Source of the DNA: Aspidapion aeneum
Lineage: Eukaryota > Arthropoda > Insecta > Coleoptera > Brentidae
Length of the DNA stretch: 64,000 nucleotides
Direction of reading: 5' to 3'
Assembly (NCBI GenBank): GCA_963576565.1
Contig: OY755040.1
Coordinates: 26,146,703 to 26,210,702, forward strand
Shown in pieces: positions 22,639-34,157 of the stretch. Both the position numbers and the translations under genes were made by a program. The first letter of the stretch is position 1; each line of letters opens with the position of its first letter. The notes below the pieces were generated by a model. That model saw only the letters and a program-made list of their open reading frames with translations. It did no database searches and was not told the DNA's origin.

Positions 22639-22767
22639 TAGCCCATCGCACCGACTTTGTTTTTCGTTACTTAGCCTTAAGTGTTCCTTATTACGTCATA
22701 TTATCATTATATTATATTAAGAAACGCTTTAAGCTAAGTAACAAAAAAAAGTCGGTGAGATGGACCC
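22639..22767. mobile_element. Small MITE with TTA TSD, copy A
   Basis: 129-bp element that is almost entirely an inverted repeat: TAGCCCATCGCACCGAC at the left, GTCGGTGAGATGGACCC at the right, with GTTACTTAGC / GCTAAGTAAC inside. TTA flanks both sides (22,636-22,638 and 22,768-22,770). A 3-bp TTA duplication suits the PIF/Harbinger group. Confidence 0.85.
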
Positions 22768-22879
22768 TTAGAGACCTATGTAATTGAATGCCGAATAAAC
22801 ATAATATAATGGGTTGCATACAAGTCTAGTCTGATCAACAATCTGCCACCAAATGCTGCTTAATGCTTTGTAGCTCTTA

Positions 22880-23005
22880 TAGCCCCTCGCACCGACTTTT
22901 TTCTTTCGTTACTTAGCCTTAAGTGTTCCTTATTACGTCATATTATGATTATATTAAGAAACGCTTTAAGCTAAGTAACGAAAAAAAAGTCGGTGAGATG
23001 GACCC
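22880..23005. mobile_element. Small MITE with TTA TSD, copy B
   Basis: 126-bp near-identical sister of the element 110 bp upstream, same orientation, flanked by TTA at 22,877-22,879 and 23,006-23,008. Loop sequences are nearly identical, so both are young. Confidence 0.85.
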
Positions 23006-23029
23006 TTAATCATATAAGTAAAGTCCTTA

Positions 23030-23168
23030 AACTGATTCATTATATCCGAGGTTTACTATAAGAAGACATATGGACTATTGTACACCTAAATAAAAAAATT
23101 GGGTATTTTGAACGGGGTTTACTATAAGCGAGTGTTCATTATAAACGGGTTTGCTATATGCTTCACTG
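23030..23168 (-). mobile_element. pogo/Tigger-like terminus remnant
   Basis: On the minus strand CAGTGAAGCATATAGC followed by GTTTATAATGAACACTCGC and TTATAGTAAACC resembles the ends of pogo/Tigger elements, with TA next to the terminal CAGTG. Only one end is clear. Confidence 0.4.
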
Positions 23169-23169
23169 T

Positions 23170-24725
23170 ATGTCGATTTGTCTTTGTCTAGCACGATATC
23201 GTTGTTTTCCAGGACCATTCTTGAATAAAAGAATCAATGAGCCCTTTCGACTGTCTTGGCACTCCGATTATTTAATAATTTCCAGTATGTTGTAGTGTTT
23301 ATTTCTCCCAAGGGTAAGAAGCTTCTTGTTTTGATAGAGATCCTCACATGAACATTTACTAAACACTTTTTATGTTTTCTTATAGTGCCTAAAAGTGTCT
23401 CCTTAAATCAAGTTTTAGGGTCGTCATGAAAAGGCACTCCGCAGTGCCCAGCATGGGTGGTTCCGGCCCCACTGGATCAGCTAATGATCCCATAATACTA
23501 ATTTATAAATACGCCTTTGTGCCCAGCAACCTAGTTTAAATTGTAAGGGTCGCTTGTTCCTCGTCATGTGAAGAACAGGTCAGACTAAGGGTATTTATTA
23601 ACCTTGATACCATCTCTGCTGTAAAGAGCTGGAGTACTACTGATACAAGTTCCTTGAAACTATGGTCTTTGGGCTCTCATTACTAACTAACCAGTTAGAG
23701 TCCTGTATCTAACGCATTGATCTTCAGTAAGTCCTAAACCGTCTGTCAACCAGACTAGACAATGCCTCTGGCTGAAGTGACTTCCGTATCTTGGTACTTC
23801 TTCCAGTTATCCTTTGACCAAATATTTTATTCTTTTTACCCTTAAAACCCTGAATTGTTGTTTCACCTTCTGGACCAATAGTTGTACTTATGTATAATAG
23901 GTTTTTAAATATAAAGATTTATATACCAAAATTCCAAAATCTTAAATAATCTAAATCCTAAAAGACTATATTCTAATCTACATCAAACTGGAAACTTTTT
24001 TTGGAGTATGATAACTTTTTAAAATAAACTACCATCGCCACAAAATACGTATGGTCCCAAGTGTGGCAAGAGTTTTCCAACGAAACGAAAACCATTCCAG
24101 CAAAACTCGAAAACGTATTTCGGTTTACTGGGAAACGTTTTATTCACATCATTGAACACTAGAACTGTGTTTCAGTCCGAGTCATGTATAATTTTAACAA
24201 AAATGTACGATCAGGGGAGTGTCGTTAAAATATACAAAAATCAGTATTATTCTGTGTATACAGGAGTTAAAAGGCTTTACTGAATTTTTCCCTTTTCAAT
24301 TTCAGGGATCATCGGTAATATAAAACTTGTATCCTTAATATTAGATATTTTTTTTTAATTTATCTACTTAAATTGAGAGTGGATTTGTATCTAAAATCAC
24401 TCACAAAAATATTTCGAAAGCAAATTTTCAAACTAATAATAACAATGGTGTCACGCAATTTCACCCAAGATTCTTAAAGAGGTATCGTATGTTTTCGGGG
24501 ATATGCCAATATTAATAAACTTAGGAGAAATCAGGACATTCTAAAAAAATAGAAGTTTTTGTGAGAATTTCTGACAAATCTTTTTTTCTTTTCTTGTTTC
24601 CATTTGTATTTACCACAATTTGGCGCCCTTATGATGCAATTTTGTTTAATTTAGAGGTCTGCGGTACGTTCCTGGTCTCCATGTACAGTACAAGAAAACC
24701 CCGCGGTTCCATGCCTCTGCACATT
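23170..24725. other. Non-coding; no recognised gene
   Basis: Positions 23,400-23,830 are less AT-rich than the flanks and could hold an old element, but neither strand gives a readable protein motif. Confidence 0.4.
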
Positions 24726-24774
24726 AAGGTCACTGTATAACAAAGTAGAAGGAACTTCGTTATATAGTGACCTT
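24726..24774. repeat. Near-perfect 49-bp hairpin
   Basis: Stem AAGGTCACTGTATAACAAAG+T (24,726-24,746) pairs with ACTTCGTTATATAGTGACCT+T (24,754-24,774), 19 of 21 positions, over a 7-nt loop. It looks like the two ends of a pogo-like element with nothing between, a minimal foldback. Confidence 0.75.
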
Positions 24775-25164
24775 ACTGCAAATTTCTCCTAAAATAATTC
24801 TTCTGATTCTAGATTTTTGACAATTTACAATCAATGTTTCATTCCCTCTTGACTTGAGCGTTGCGCAGAAAGAAAGAGGCTTTATACATTTCTCTTCCGA
24901 ATTTGTCTTAGGAGCAGTAGTAGTAGAGGATTCTATATTGTCCAATTTACAATAACGCTCTGCTGTAAAAGAACGAATTTGGTTGCAGTCTTCCCATCTG
25001 AGAGTAAGGGACTTCTGTTTAGCATAAGTAAGGCTGCATTCAATAATATGTACATTTAATTTTAAAGGACTCATCCTACTAATGTGGGCAGTGTCTTGCT
25101 GTTTAACGTGCACTTGATACCAGGTCATTTCAGGCTTGATCTTTGTCAAGTGTGTCTTTGCCAA
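24760..25164 (-). CDS. Unrecognised 134-codon open frame, doubtful
   Basis: One of the longest open frames in the window outside transposons. Begins MAKTHLTKIKPEMTWYQ and has mixed, charged composition with five cysteines and no hydrophobic segment. Its C-terminal end overlaps the 49-bp hairpin. No family recognised. It could be a piece of an unknown transposon or an unspliced exon. Confidence 0.25.
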   Translation of the reverse strand: MAKTHLTKIKPEMTWYQVHVKQQDTAHISRMSPLKLNVHIIECSLTYAKQKSLTLRWEDCNQIRSFTAERYCKLDNIESSTTTAPKTNSEEKCIKPLSFCATLKSRGNETLIVNCQKSRIRRIILGEICSKVTI

Positions 25165-26095
25165 GCTATCCTATATTTGAAATTTGCTAACCTGTGTAAT
25201 TGTTTAAAAGCCACATGTTCTGGATAACCACACTGGTTGGTCAAGCTCTTTAACGCTACGCGGTTCGCATTCAAGCTCACCACTTACTCCACTACTATTG
25301 TAAAGGTTTTTGTTAGTCACGATTAATTTATTTGCAGTTTCCAGTTTCGTATTATTGCTTTGTCTGATGAGCATGCAATGCAGTGTTTCTGTCGGTGAAT
25401 TTGTATTCTGTATTAAAGTCAGATCAGAAATGAATGCTCTAAATGTTAAGTTACGGATTTCAGCATTTACCGAACCGAACCGAACCGAACTTTCTTTTTG
25501 AGATAAAAAAATCTTGTTTTATTATCTTAGCACTAAAATCCACGACAGCTGGATTATTTGTAGAGTGGTAAAAAGAAACAGTATCACTGAAATTATATTA
25601 AACTAACAAATTAGTCACTTCCGTCGTCATCCACAAAATAAAGTTTATTGATTTTCACCTTGCATATTGTTTTTATGCATTTGACAGCTCTATTAACAAA
25701 AATGATTAAAAAATACGATTTTTAAATGGAAAGCTACCTATGGTTGTGTTGTATCTATTCAATTTTTTGTTGTTAAAATCTCGTTCAGTTTTAATCGAAG
25801 CTATACCCAATTCAGTTTAATTCGTGTCGTTTTAGCTCGAATTATTTCTCTTGGATCCCCGGTTGGATGTATGTTTGACTATCAGACTATTGAAGTCGAA
25901 CCTGCAACTTAAAAGAAGGATACGGAATAAATTGAATGATGTATAAAATGCTAAAAATTCTGTATTTTAAACTTTTAATTAATGGAAATTTTGTTTTATT
26001 GACGTAAATAGGTTCGTGCTAAAAAAAAAGCGATTGTCTATTCAAGGGAAATCTGTACCTTTTGGATTAATTTTTCAAAGACTATAGTAGTTTAG
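25165..26095. other. Non-coding; short (CCGAA)4 repeat
   Basis: A (CCGAA)4 microsatellite at 25,470-25,490; its reverse complement type (GGTTC)n recurs near 52,520. Otherwise nothing recognised. Confidence 0.45.
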
Positions 26096-26878
26096 GATGT
26101 TTTTGTCAAACGATTAGATAGAAACATTCAAACCACTGTATATAGGAAACCTACACACACGGGACAGTTCCTTAACTCTAATTATTCTGTTGTAACAAAA
26201 CAAGGAGTTATAAGAAGTTTGTATTTAAGAGCCGTAAATAATTGTGGTAATAATGAAGAATTAACCACAGAAATTAACAACATTAAGAAGGACTTACAAC
26301 AGAATGGTTATTCCGAGAAATCAATAAACATAACGAACTCTAAAATTAAAAACAAACAAAATGTAGAAAATTCTCAAAATAATAATTCCTTGGATCTTAT
26401 TAACATTCCATATGTTCAAGAGATTTCAGAAAACATAACAACACAACACTATAATATAAAAACAGTATTTTCATGGGGAAATACGATGAGGACTTTTGTA
26501 ACTAAAACAAAACCAGAAAATCCCTCAAATAATAAGGAATGTTTTTACCAAATCCCGTTTGAGTGTGGTAAATTATATGTAGGTGAAACGAAACGCCCTC
26601 TTCAGGTTAGAGTAAATGAACATCTAAAAAGTACCTAATTACGGGATATTGAAAAATCCGGTTTAGCGGATCATGCATGGTCAAATGATCACAGGATTCA
26701 TGGGGCAGAAGCTAAAGTTTTGCATCTCGCGCATTGGCGAAAACGAAAGTTTATTGAAGCTGCGTTTATAACGCAGAGTAAAGAAGTTTTCAGTCAACCA
26801 AGCACGGGCATACCAAAGATATGGAAACCACTCCTTAAGGAAAACAGGCGTCTTAGAACTAAAAAGGAAGCACCCTGA
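26096..26878 (+). pseudogene. Penelope-like element C-terminus with GIY-YIG endonuclease
   Basis: One frame open from 26,096 reads TVYRKPTHTGQFLNSN (the end of the Penelope reverse transcriptase) and GVIRSLYLRA, then a linker, then the GIY-YIG endonuclease region: CGKLYVGETKRPLQVRVNEH, and after a stop SGLADHAW, HRIHGAEAKVLHLAHWRKRK, FIEAAFI and FSQPSTGIPKIW. Penelope elements use this nuclease to nick the target for reverse transcription. Only one clear in-frame stop (26,636-26,638, after HLKST) interrupts the 3' part; the reverse transcriptase core is missing. Natural stop at 26,876-26,878. Usual start not present (5'-truncated). Confidence 0.92.
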
Positions 26879-27060
26879 CTGCACACCAACTAGTATAAGT
26901 AGTAGCCTAGAGACTGGATTGTTTAGTTTACACTTGAAAACGGTTAGAGATACCTACTCACCGAAACGTCGTGTTTAAAATAAATAAAAACACTTGAAGT
27001 CCGAAATTTTATTTCTACAGTAGTTACTTATGTAGCACTAAATCCTTAAAATATTATTTT
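26879..27060 (+). mobile_element. Penelope 3' flank
   Basis: Follows the pseudogene; carries CACCGAAACGTCGTG at 26,960 and a run AATAAATAAAAACAC that probably forms the element's 3' end. End point uncertain. Confidence 0.45.
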
Positions 27061-27082
27061 TAAAACAAAATACTGAATAAGT

Positions 27083-27165
27083 AGTAGTAGTAGTAGTGGG
27101 GGGGATGACCCGCAGGTCTGACAAGTAGGCCAGAGTAGGCCCTTTTTGCCATGCTATACTGAATA
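27083..27165 (-). repeat. LINE 3' tail (triplet run) and shared 3' sequence
   Basis: (GTA)6 then GGGGGGGATGACC and ACAAGTAGGCCAGAGTAGGCCC. The last stretch recurs in diverged form at 29,110-29,160 (GCAAGTAGGCTATATTAGGC). On the minus strand the triplets form the tail of a non-LTR element. Confidence 0.5.
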
Positions 27166-27201
27166 AAGTTCGAACACCCATCATTTCTTTCATTTCTTTC
27201 A

Positions 27202-27345
27202 CTTAAGGTCACTTAACTATTGTAATATGGGTTTTGTGTTCTTCCATAGCTGTGGAGATATCTTTATAGAATGCTTCAATGTGCTCGCCATCGTAGGTAG
27301 AAGTGGGGGCGTATACATAAATAACTTTAACTATAAGCACCCTTA
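27202..27345 (-). pseudogene. LINE endonuclease fragment, copy 1
   Basis: Minus strand reads VIYVYAPTSTYDGEHIEAFY followed by KDISTAMEEHKTH, the central part of the AP-endonuclease domain of RTE-like LINEs, which nicks target DNA. Stops at T-I-V-K before the G-D-F-N motif. A 281-bp direct duplication repeats this segment at 27,483. Confidence 0.8.
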
Positions 27346-27482
27346 TTTTTGGATTCCGTGAATGTGAGTGAGATCCTCTCACTTGTTTTAACCCAGGAAA
27401 AATGTGAGAGAGAAGATCACACTTACTTTAGGGATTGTTAAGAATAGGGGCTCTGGAGAAAATAAGACATGCGATTTGGAAT

Positions 27483-27640
27483 CACTTAAGGTCACTTAAC
27501 TATTGTAAGATGGGTTTTGTGTTCTTCCATAGCGGTGGAGATATCTTTATAGAATGTAGGTAGAAGCGAGGGCGTATACATAGATAACTATAAGTGATAT
27601 TCGTTTCATTTTTAGTGTAAGATGGGAAACGCGATCTGGG
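27483..27640 (-). pseudogene. LINE endonuclease fragment, copy 2
   Basis: Second copy of the same segment (ISLIVIYVYAP ... FYKDISTAMEEHKTH) with a 15-18-bp internal deletion. Upstream on the minus strand it extends to RVSHLTLKMKR. The two copies are direct repeats; the intervening 27,360-27,480 belongs to neither reading. Confidence 0.75.
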
Positions 27641-28108
27641 ATTCCGTTAATAGTTTGGACGTGTTTACTTATTTTGAATCCTACTCCATAATAGTTTTTA
27701 CATCTGTTTTGTTGTAAAAATCACAGAAAACACAAAGCTTGAAAAAACATTAAAAAAACAAAAAACAATGAACATATGTCACTTTCATAACCTCACTTGT
27801 TAGTTAATCAGCAATTATCTTTATTTGACCCGCGGACATTGGCCAATTAGTAAGAACAGCCGATTACTGAAAATTTTAGCGTGGTGCATCAGGAATAATT
27901 TGAAATATTTTAGTAATTGTTGATTAAAACTCAATTGTCGAAATTTTGTCATGGTGAATACCGGCATAACAATTTATGATGACATCGACGATCACCAAAT
28001 CTGTGGCTGTCTTCAGCGAGCAATCTTCGATGAATGGCAATAATGTCAAATCAGCAGTTTTTTGTTCAGTCATAATTTTAACTTTTTTGGTGTTTCTTTA
28101 ATGTTAAA
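27641..28108. other. Non-coding
   Basis: No recognised feature. Confidence 0.4.
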
Positions 28109-28276
28109 ATGTCTCACAGTGTAAAAAGTAAAGCTAGGATGGACATCTTAAAAGACATAAATAGTGATTCAGATAATGAAGGTGTGGAGTTAATTTTAGT
28201 ACCACCAGACAAAGACATGCCAGGGCCTGAAGTAACGTTGAAATTGTTGTACTTTTCACAGCAGAGACTCTTTTAG
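28109..28276 (+). pseudogene. 55-codon ORF start, possibly piggyBac-like
   Basis: ATG frame MSHSVKSKARMDILKDINSD then S-D-N-E-G-V-E-L-I-L-V-P-P-D-K-D, ending at a stop after 55 codons. A diverged relative starts at 33,029 (MPHGVVIRT...). The acidic stretch followed by an L-V-P-P-D motif recalls the N-terminus of piggyBac-type transposases, but I see no catalytic region, so this is a guess. Confidence 0.4.
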
Positions 28277-30488
28277 ACAAAACGAAAAAAAAAGTCTCAA
28301 AAAGCGAGAATAAGAAATTAATTTCATCTGACTTTATCGCGTTCTTTTTTAGCTTTCGGTGGTTACCGAAGTCACCCAACGAAAACGTCATATGTCTAAA
28401 ATCCGATATAGTGTAATTGCTTAATAAAATTTGATGACTTTACAAACTTGCCTAACATAAGTATAAAACAGTAATTTTATTAAATGAACCGTGTCAAAGT
28501 GGATTTATAGAAACAAGTAGTGCAAATGGTGACCAGTGTTGCATTTCACATAATTTAGGCTGCGCAGTTTTTAAAGTATGTTCTATTTTTTGTTTTATTT
28601 CCATAAAATATTATACGTCTAAAAACTTTGTACTCGTATAAATAACTCTAAACTTCCAATAATTTTTCGTTATTTTCCTCTATAGTCGGCTAATTTCCAA
28701 GGTCCTGCTTTCGAACTGAAAGAGAGTGGGTTAAAGTTGGTTCCATTAACCTCTATCAGAACAAACTGTACAAGAATTAACTGTGCGCGAAATGATGGGA
28801 TAAGACCGAATTTACGAGAACGTCTGAATCTAAGGGATTAAACGTTCAGTGTGGAGAATGGAGACGCTGTTACGGATAAAGGGTTTTCTAATTAATTAAA
28901 CGGGTCATTATTGTGCCTGAGAATCATGGGAACTAGGGTAGAAAAATATCTTTTTTCAGCATGGGCGTCCGCGGAATATTCTTTTAGTCACTGTCCCTCC
29001 TCTTCTGATTTTATATTCTTTTTATATCATTGGAGTCATTTTATACACATGTTTCGGCGCCGTTCAAAAGCTAGCACATAATCCTAATAGTTTTAGTATA
29101 AGGGTGACTTGTAGATCCAGCAAGTAGGCTATATTAGGCTCTTTTTGTCATGCCCCAGGTCCGTCTGTGCGCTTCTCTTCGATGTCCATGTAGTTCATTG
29201 CGTGTAGTATCTTAATTTCTTCACATTTATTGTTATTGATAGACACTAGTCCCTGTTTATATTTGAGAAAAAATTATTATAAATGTAATTTTCTTTAAAA
29301 ATCTTTCTTCGAATCAGTAGAATTTCCAAAATTCTTAAATTACATTTATTTTTCGGAACATGTATTTTAAAAAATATTTTAAAAGCTAGAAGCCACAATA
29401 TAAAAGTACTAAGTGGAAATAAGCTAACTTATTTTAGCAGTACTAATATCCAAGTTTTAAATTCTCACTGAAAATAATGCCCCCTACTAGCCCCTCTCTG
29501 TTGGCGCCGTTTTATTTCGAAAGTATAATGGACGGTTACGGTCCGAACCCGACAACCGCAACAACATTTTAGTTAAAGCGTTTTCCTTCAAAATTTAATT
29601 GATCAGTATTATTAAGTTTTTTTTTGCTTGTGACATTTATCTAAAAAAATTTGCACTAGCTGAAACAGTTTATTTAAAAATTGAAAAAATTCCAATCAAT
29701 CTGATCAAATTAAAAAGTAGGGACGCCATTTTATTCTTCAAAAAGGCATAGAGTTGCAACTTTTGTTTATGTTTTTCTTGGTAAACAAGCCGGTTCCTTG
29801 TCTAGTTTACCATGCTATTAATCATTCAAGTCGTTTTTAATTAATATCTATTTTTTACACTTATTATTCTAATTAATTATAGTTGTTATCTTAGCACAAC
29901 GGCCATCATTTGCAAATAGCTCGTAAACGTATGGCGAATTCATTTGGGCCACTAGTGCAATTTTCGTATTCTTCGTAGACTAGTGTAATTTTTGTATTCT
30001 TTTATGGAGATTTTTAAGCAACTGACAAGCCCAGTGTTATACTCAGTGCAGATTCTTCGCCACGGGCTCTCCAAGCACCAAAACATTGTCAGTGGACTAT
30101 GCGTGGTGCACTAACTTTCTCAAAAGAATTTGCTATTGTATTAGGTATAATCTAGATTTCGGTTGTTTGCTGTTTTCATAATCAGCTGTTGTATTTGATA
30201 GTTTCCGTTGATAAATAAATATGGCCTGTCACGTAATAATCTATTTTGAATTTGTTATTCTCAGAATTAGCTGTGGTGTGGGATAGTTGCCGTGGTTGCC
30301 GTTGACAAACTGATACTATTATATATAAAGAAATTCCGCTTTCTTTATATTGTTTTGTTTTATGTGTTGTAATGTCAAAATCACTGCACGATGTGTTTGA
30401 CATTCTGGATCCTATTTTCGTTGGTAGAACTGTTTCGTACTACAGCGCCACTTTAAACCTCCGTCTTTACTTCCCGTACCCAGTCTAC
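28277..30488. other. Non-coding, AT-rich
   Basis: Only short frames. A diverged copy of the LINE tail stretch sits at 29,110-29,160. No gene recognised. Confidence 0.4.
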
Positions 30489-30495
30489 CACTGAG

Positions 30496-30659
30496 CAGCG
30501 GCGTAGTGAGGGTTTCATGCGCCCGGGGCAAGGTTAAAGTTTGGCGCCCCCCCCCATATAAACATATTTTAAAATCAATGTAAGAGGCGCCTTTCGGCGC
30601 CCCCTGACTTTGGCGCCCGCGGCAGGTGCCCCGGTCGCCCTGCCCTCACTACGCCGCTG
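30496..30659. mobile_element. 164-bp GC-rich MITE with perfect TIR and 7-bp TSD
   Basis: Both ends are CAGCGGCGTAGTGAGGG (17 of 17 inverted). Flanked by CACTGAG at 30,489-30,495 and 30,660-30,666. The interior has GCGCCCCGGGGC-like words and a run of C at 30,546-30,555. The CAG...CTG ends are hAT-like; the duplication is 7 rather than 8 bp. No coding capacity; the overlapping open frame at 30,610 is incidental. Confidence 0.88.
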
Positions 30660-30666
30660 CACTGAG

Positions 30667-33028
30667 CCCCACCCAATTGTGTTTTGTTTGAATCTGCTTA
30701 TTGTCCATATATTTTCTAGAGTTCACTTTAATTTTTTTTTTACTTTATTTTTTACGAATTTTATAAAAAGTTTTGTTTTTGTAACAAATTGTACCAGCCA
30801 GCAGAAAGATCAACAATTTCTTACTCAACCGCAAGTATGGGTTGATCCACAGTTTCACTTCTTGCCATTCACTTCTAATTCCCAATTTCTCTAATGGAAA
30901 AAGATGGAGAGATAAATTGTATCTTTATCTCTTTCTATTAGAGAAAAGAGAGAAATAGAAATGAGCGGCAGTAAGTGTCGAAAGTCGAAACACTGTAATC
31001 ATCAACGTCAAACGCATAGTGCTGTGATGTATTATAACTATCTATTTTGAGGTTGAAAGATCCGTAACTAACTAGATTAGATATCTAACAATTTTGACGC
31101 ATTCAAATGCATTATAAAATAAAAATAACTTGACAGTTATAAAATGTAAAACAAACCTAGGAATAAGGTTTCTTCATATGCATGGTACAGACCGGAACGA
31201 ACTTAGCAGACCGATGCATTTGTAAAGTAAGTAAATAAACATTAGTGATTCAAGAGTGCCGCTATTCTAAACTTGAAGGTCGTTTTATGTAACGTTATAT
31301 TAAGAGAACTCACGTTTTTTACTTTCCCTTTTTATAATATTATTAGAACCCGTTCTTTGTTTTCTGTTGCTTAACCGCCATGTAATTTAGGTCTCCCCTC
31401 AAAGTCAATATTAATCTTAGAGTATCTTGACTTTAAAGCCATTGTAGTTTTGTTTCGTTTTTACTTACTGGATCTTTCGGCTTATTGCAGACAATTGGCG
31501 AGCTCAATTCGATGGACACCAAGATAATCTGAAGCGAACTCCCTTGGGGCCCGGGAGAATCACAACGCATTTACTCTTACACTAATACTACATGAAGACC
31601 CAGCGGCAGGTTCAAAGGGCATCAACACGGTAGGCATTTTATTTTCTTAGTAAGCCTTAGTGAGGTAGATCTAACAGAAGAGACACAATGCGGACTTTGC
31701 TTGGAGAATTTAGGAATAGCGAGTGGCCGGTAGGAAATAGCAAACATATTATAATGGATTTGGCTTTGGCAGACCACAGATCGACTCAGAACTTTTAAAC
31801 AAGACATACGAATCATCATCATACTTCACGTACTTAAAAAACTTATATTAAGTTTTGATAATTCTAATGTTTGATGTACCTAAATATCCAATGTGAGTCA
31901 ATTGATATACCTATAGGTCGAATTTCAGATCAATTTTTTTTGTGTATAACGAGGCGCTTTTTTGTTCTATTTTGTAATCCAATATGTTTATCGCTTTTGA
32001 TAAATCTCATAACAAAGTTTATTATTTTTTATTTTTGTTCGTTTTATATTTGTGTAATATAGCTTTACGTTGTAAAAGAAAAACAATATCAAAAGTCGTT
32101 ATAATAATAGGCAATTAAAAAAATTTATTCAATAAACATTCAAACTAATTAAGATTCCGAGGAGTAAGAAAAGGAAATAAGCAGAGTTCATTAAGTATAA
32201 GCGTTTTAGTGAAAAGGAAGTAAAGACTATGAAAAACATATACTTAACAAAACTATAAAGAATAATGATGTTAGTTTAGAATTTGCATAAAAAGAAACAA
32301 GATTCGTGTTCCTATAAGAGGAATTATGTTAAGTCCATGAAGCAAACAGAAGAATGAGAATCAGGAATTATGTTATGTGACTTCGGCAGTGCTATGCAGA
32401 TTGAATTAAAGAACAAAGATACCGAGGTCTTTTACAGTTTCAGAAAACTTTTATATCAGCTTAAAAAAGTACTGTGCTCTCCCTCACCCACAGATTTTGT
32501 TGAAAGTACTAAAATAAATGCGATAAATTTTCATAATTTTTGATAATGGAAAAGCTGGAATTTATGTAAATTCTAGCTTAAGTTTGCTGGTCCTCAAACG
32601 GCAGGAAAGGTTTAGGACAATAACAGACGGTTTGGGTTCGTTTAGTCGCAAGCAATTTTGGAACGTTCTTGTTTAACACACAAAAAAAACGCGTACTTTA
32701 GTGGCGGTTCTTGGTCTACGACCGACGCGACGGGGCTACTTTTGAAATATACTAAAGATATATATAAATTAATAAAGCACTTAAAGTGATTCAATCCCAG
32801 TTAGTATTCCTCCTAAATTAGTTTCATTAATGTAAATAAATAAACAAAAAAACAAGGCAATGCGTTTGGTGTATCGCAATCACATTTCCAATTGTTTATT
32901 ATAAACTTGCCTTACGAACCGCCTTGTATCTGAGCATTTTAAGGTTTTATATGGCTATCTATGTTTTACATGCAGAGTAAGCCTTAAATTTTTGTCATTT
33001 TTAAAATTTAGTGTTTTGTTTTATTACA
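30667..33028. other. Non-coding, AT-rich
   Basis: No recognised gene or repeat. Positions 31,480-31,620 are GC-richer but unreadable as protein. Confidence 0.4.
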
Positions 33029-33151
33029 ATGCCTCACGGTGTAGTAATTAGAACTGCAATAGACTTTTTGGAAGATATAGATAGTCACACAAACACAGAT
33101 GAAAAAAATCTGGAATTAATTTTGGCACACACAGCGGCATGCCAAGATTGA
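33029..33151 (+). pseudogene. Relative of the 28.1-kb ORF start
   Basis: 40-codon frame MPHGVVIRTAIDFLEDIDSH then TNTDEKNLELILAHTAAC and stop. Aligns with the 28.1-kb frame (M-x-H-x-V; D-x-L-x-D-I; E-L-I-L), and the similarity continues after the stop (ATGCCAAGATTGAAGGTTACGTTGAAA). Two diverged copies of one unknown element. Confidence 0.45.
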
Positions 33152-34157
33152 AGGTTACGTTGAAACTACTGCTCCAGTAGACCTTGTAAGGTTATGTGAC
33201 CCCTCGAGTGGCACACAGCAGGTTGGATTCTCCTAGAATCGTATCCAAGCACTAGTCTTTCTCTAAAGCCATAAAAGCGAAAGAGATCTATGCTTAAATT
33301 CGACCTAGTGCAAATAATTATAGAATCTTTTACCAAAGCTGTCATCTCCTTGGCGTGACTTTTCCAAAAATCGATGTGATCGGCAAAGAAAATTAGATTA
33401 ACTGATCAAACAAGAGCAACGTGCAAACGCACTTTAAAAAATAATTTTTGCGTTAAAATTGTTTAGAGCAAGCTAAGATTGCTTTAGTTTTTCATTCCCT
33501 TGATCCAGTATTTTAGTATATGGTTTGCCTAGAACGAAGAAAACGCTGACTGGATTACGTCGGAATTCCAGATTGTAATTACTCTGTAAATCTTAATTCC
33601 TAATTCAATATAACTAAGCTGCAACCCTTTTTTGGGGTAGCCTCGGGGGTAGCGGCTTGGAAGCAAAATATGCTTTTTGCCCTTATTTCTTGTTTAAAAT
33701 CAACGGCGGATTTTGAAAAATATCAGAAAATCAACACCCCTTTATTCTATTCCTTCTTCAAGTGGTATTACAACCCCTGATTGGTTTTAACCTAATTAAC
33801 CAGAGTTCTTTATTCTGCGATCTCTGGTATGATTTTTCGCCACAGGGGCGTGCCGAAGGGTGAGGCAACGAGGCCGCCCCTCAGGCAACCACCTTAAAGG
33901 GGCACCCAAATTTTAACATTTTCAAAATTTTGCCGCTCCCTCAAAACTGAAATAGTCTGTAATTAAAAAATGATAAATTATGTGGGGCAAAAGAAACTGA
34001 GGTATCAGAAACGGATAGGAAAAACTAAATTATTTGACAGTTTTTACATGTCAAATTATTTAGGCTTAGCCCCTCGAGCTCAAAATCGGTCTCCACAAAC
34101 AAAATGAGCATTTTTCGGGAGCCTACGGACTCTACATTTAAGTGAGAAAAAATTTCC
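33152..34157. other. Non-coding; solo hAT-like end
   Basis: CAGGGGCGTGCCGAAGGG at 33,842 followed by GGCCGCCCCTCAGGC and GGGGCACCC looks like the end of a hAT-type element; I did not find its partner. The rest is unremarkable. Confidence 0.4.

Noticed and set aside
29505..29516. TGGCGCC words (29.5 kb, 24.6 kb) as retroviral/LTR primer-binding sites
   Set aside because: Only 7 bases match and no LTRs or gag-pol sequence are nearby.
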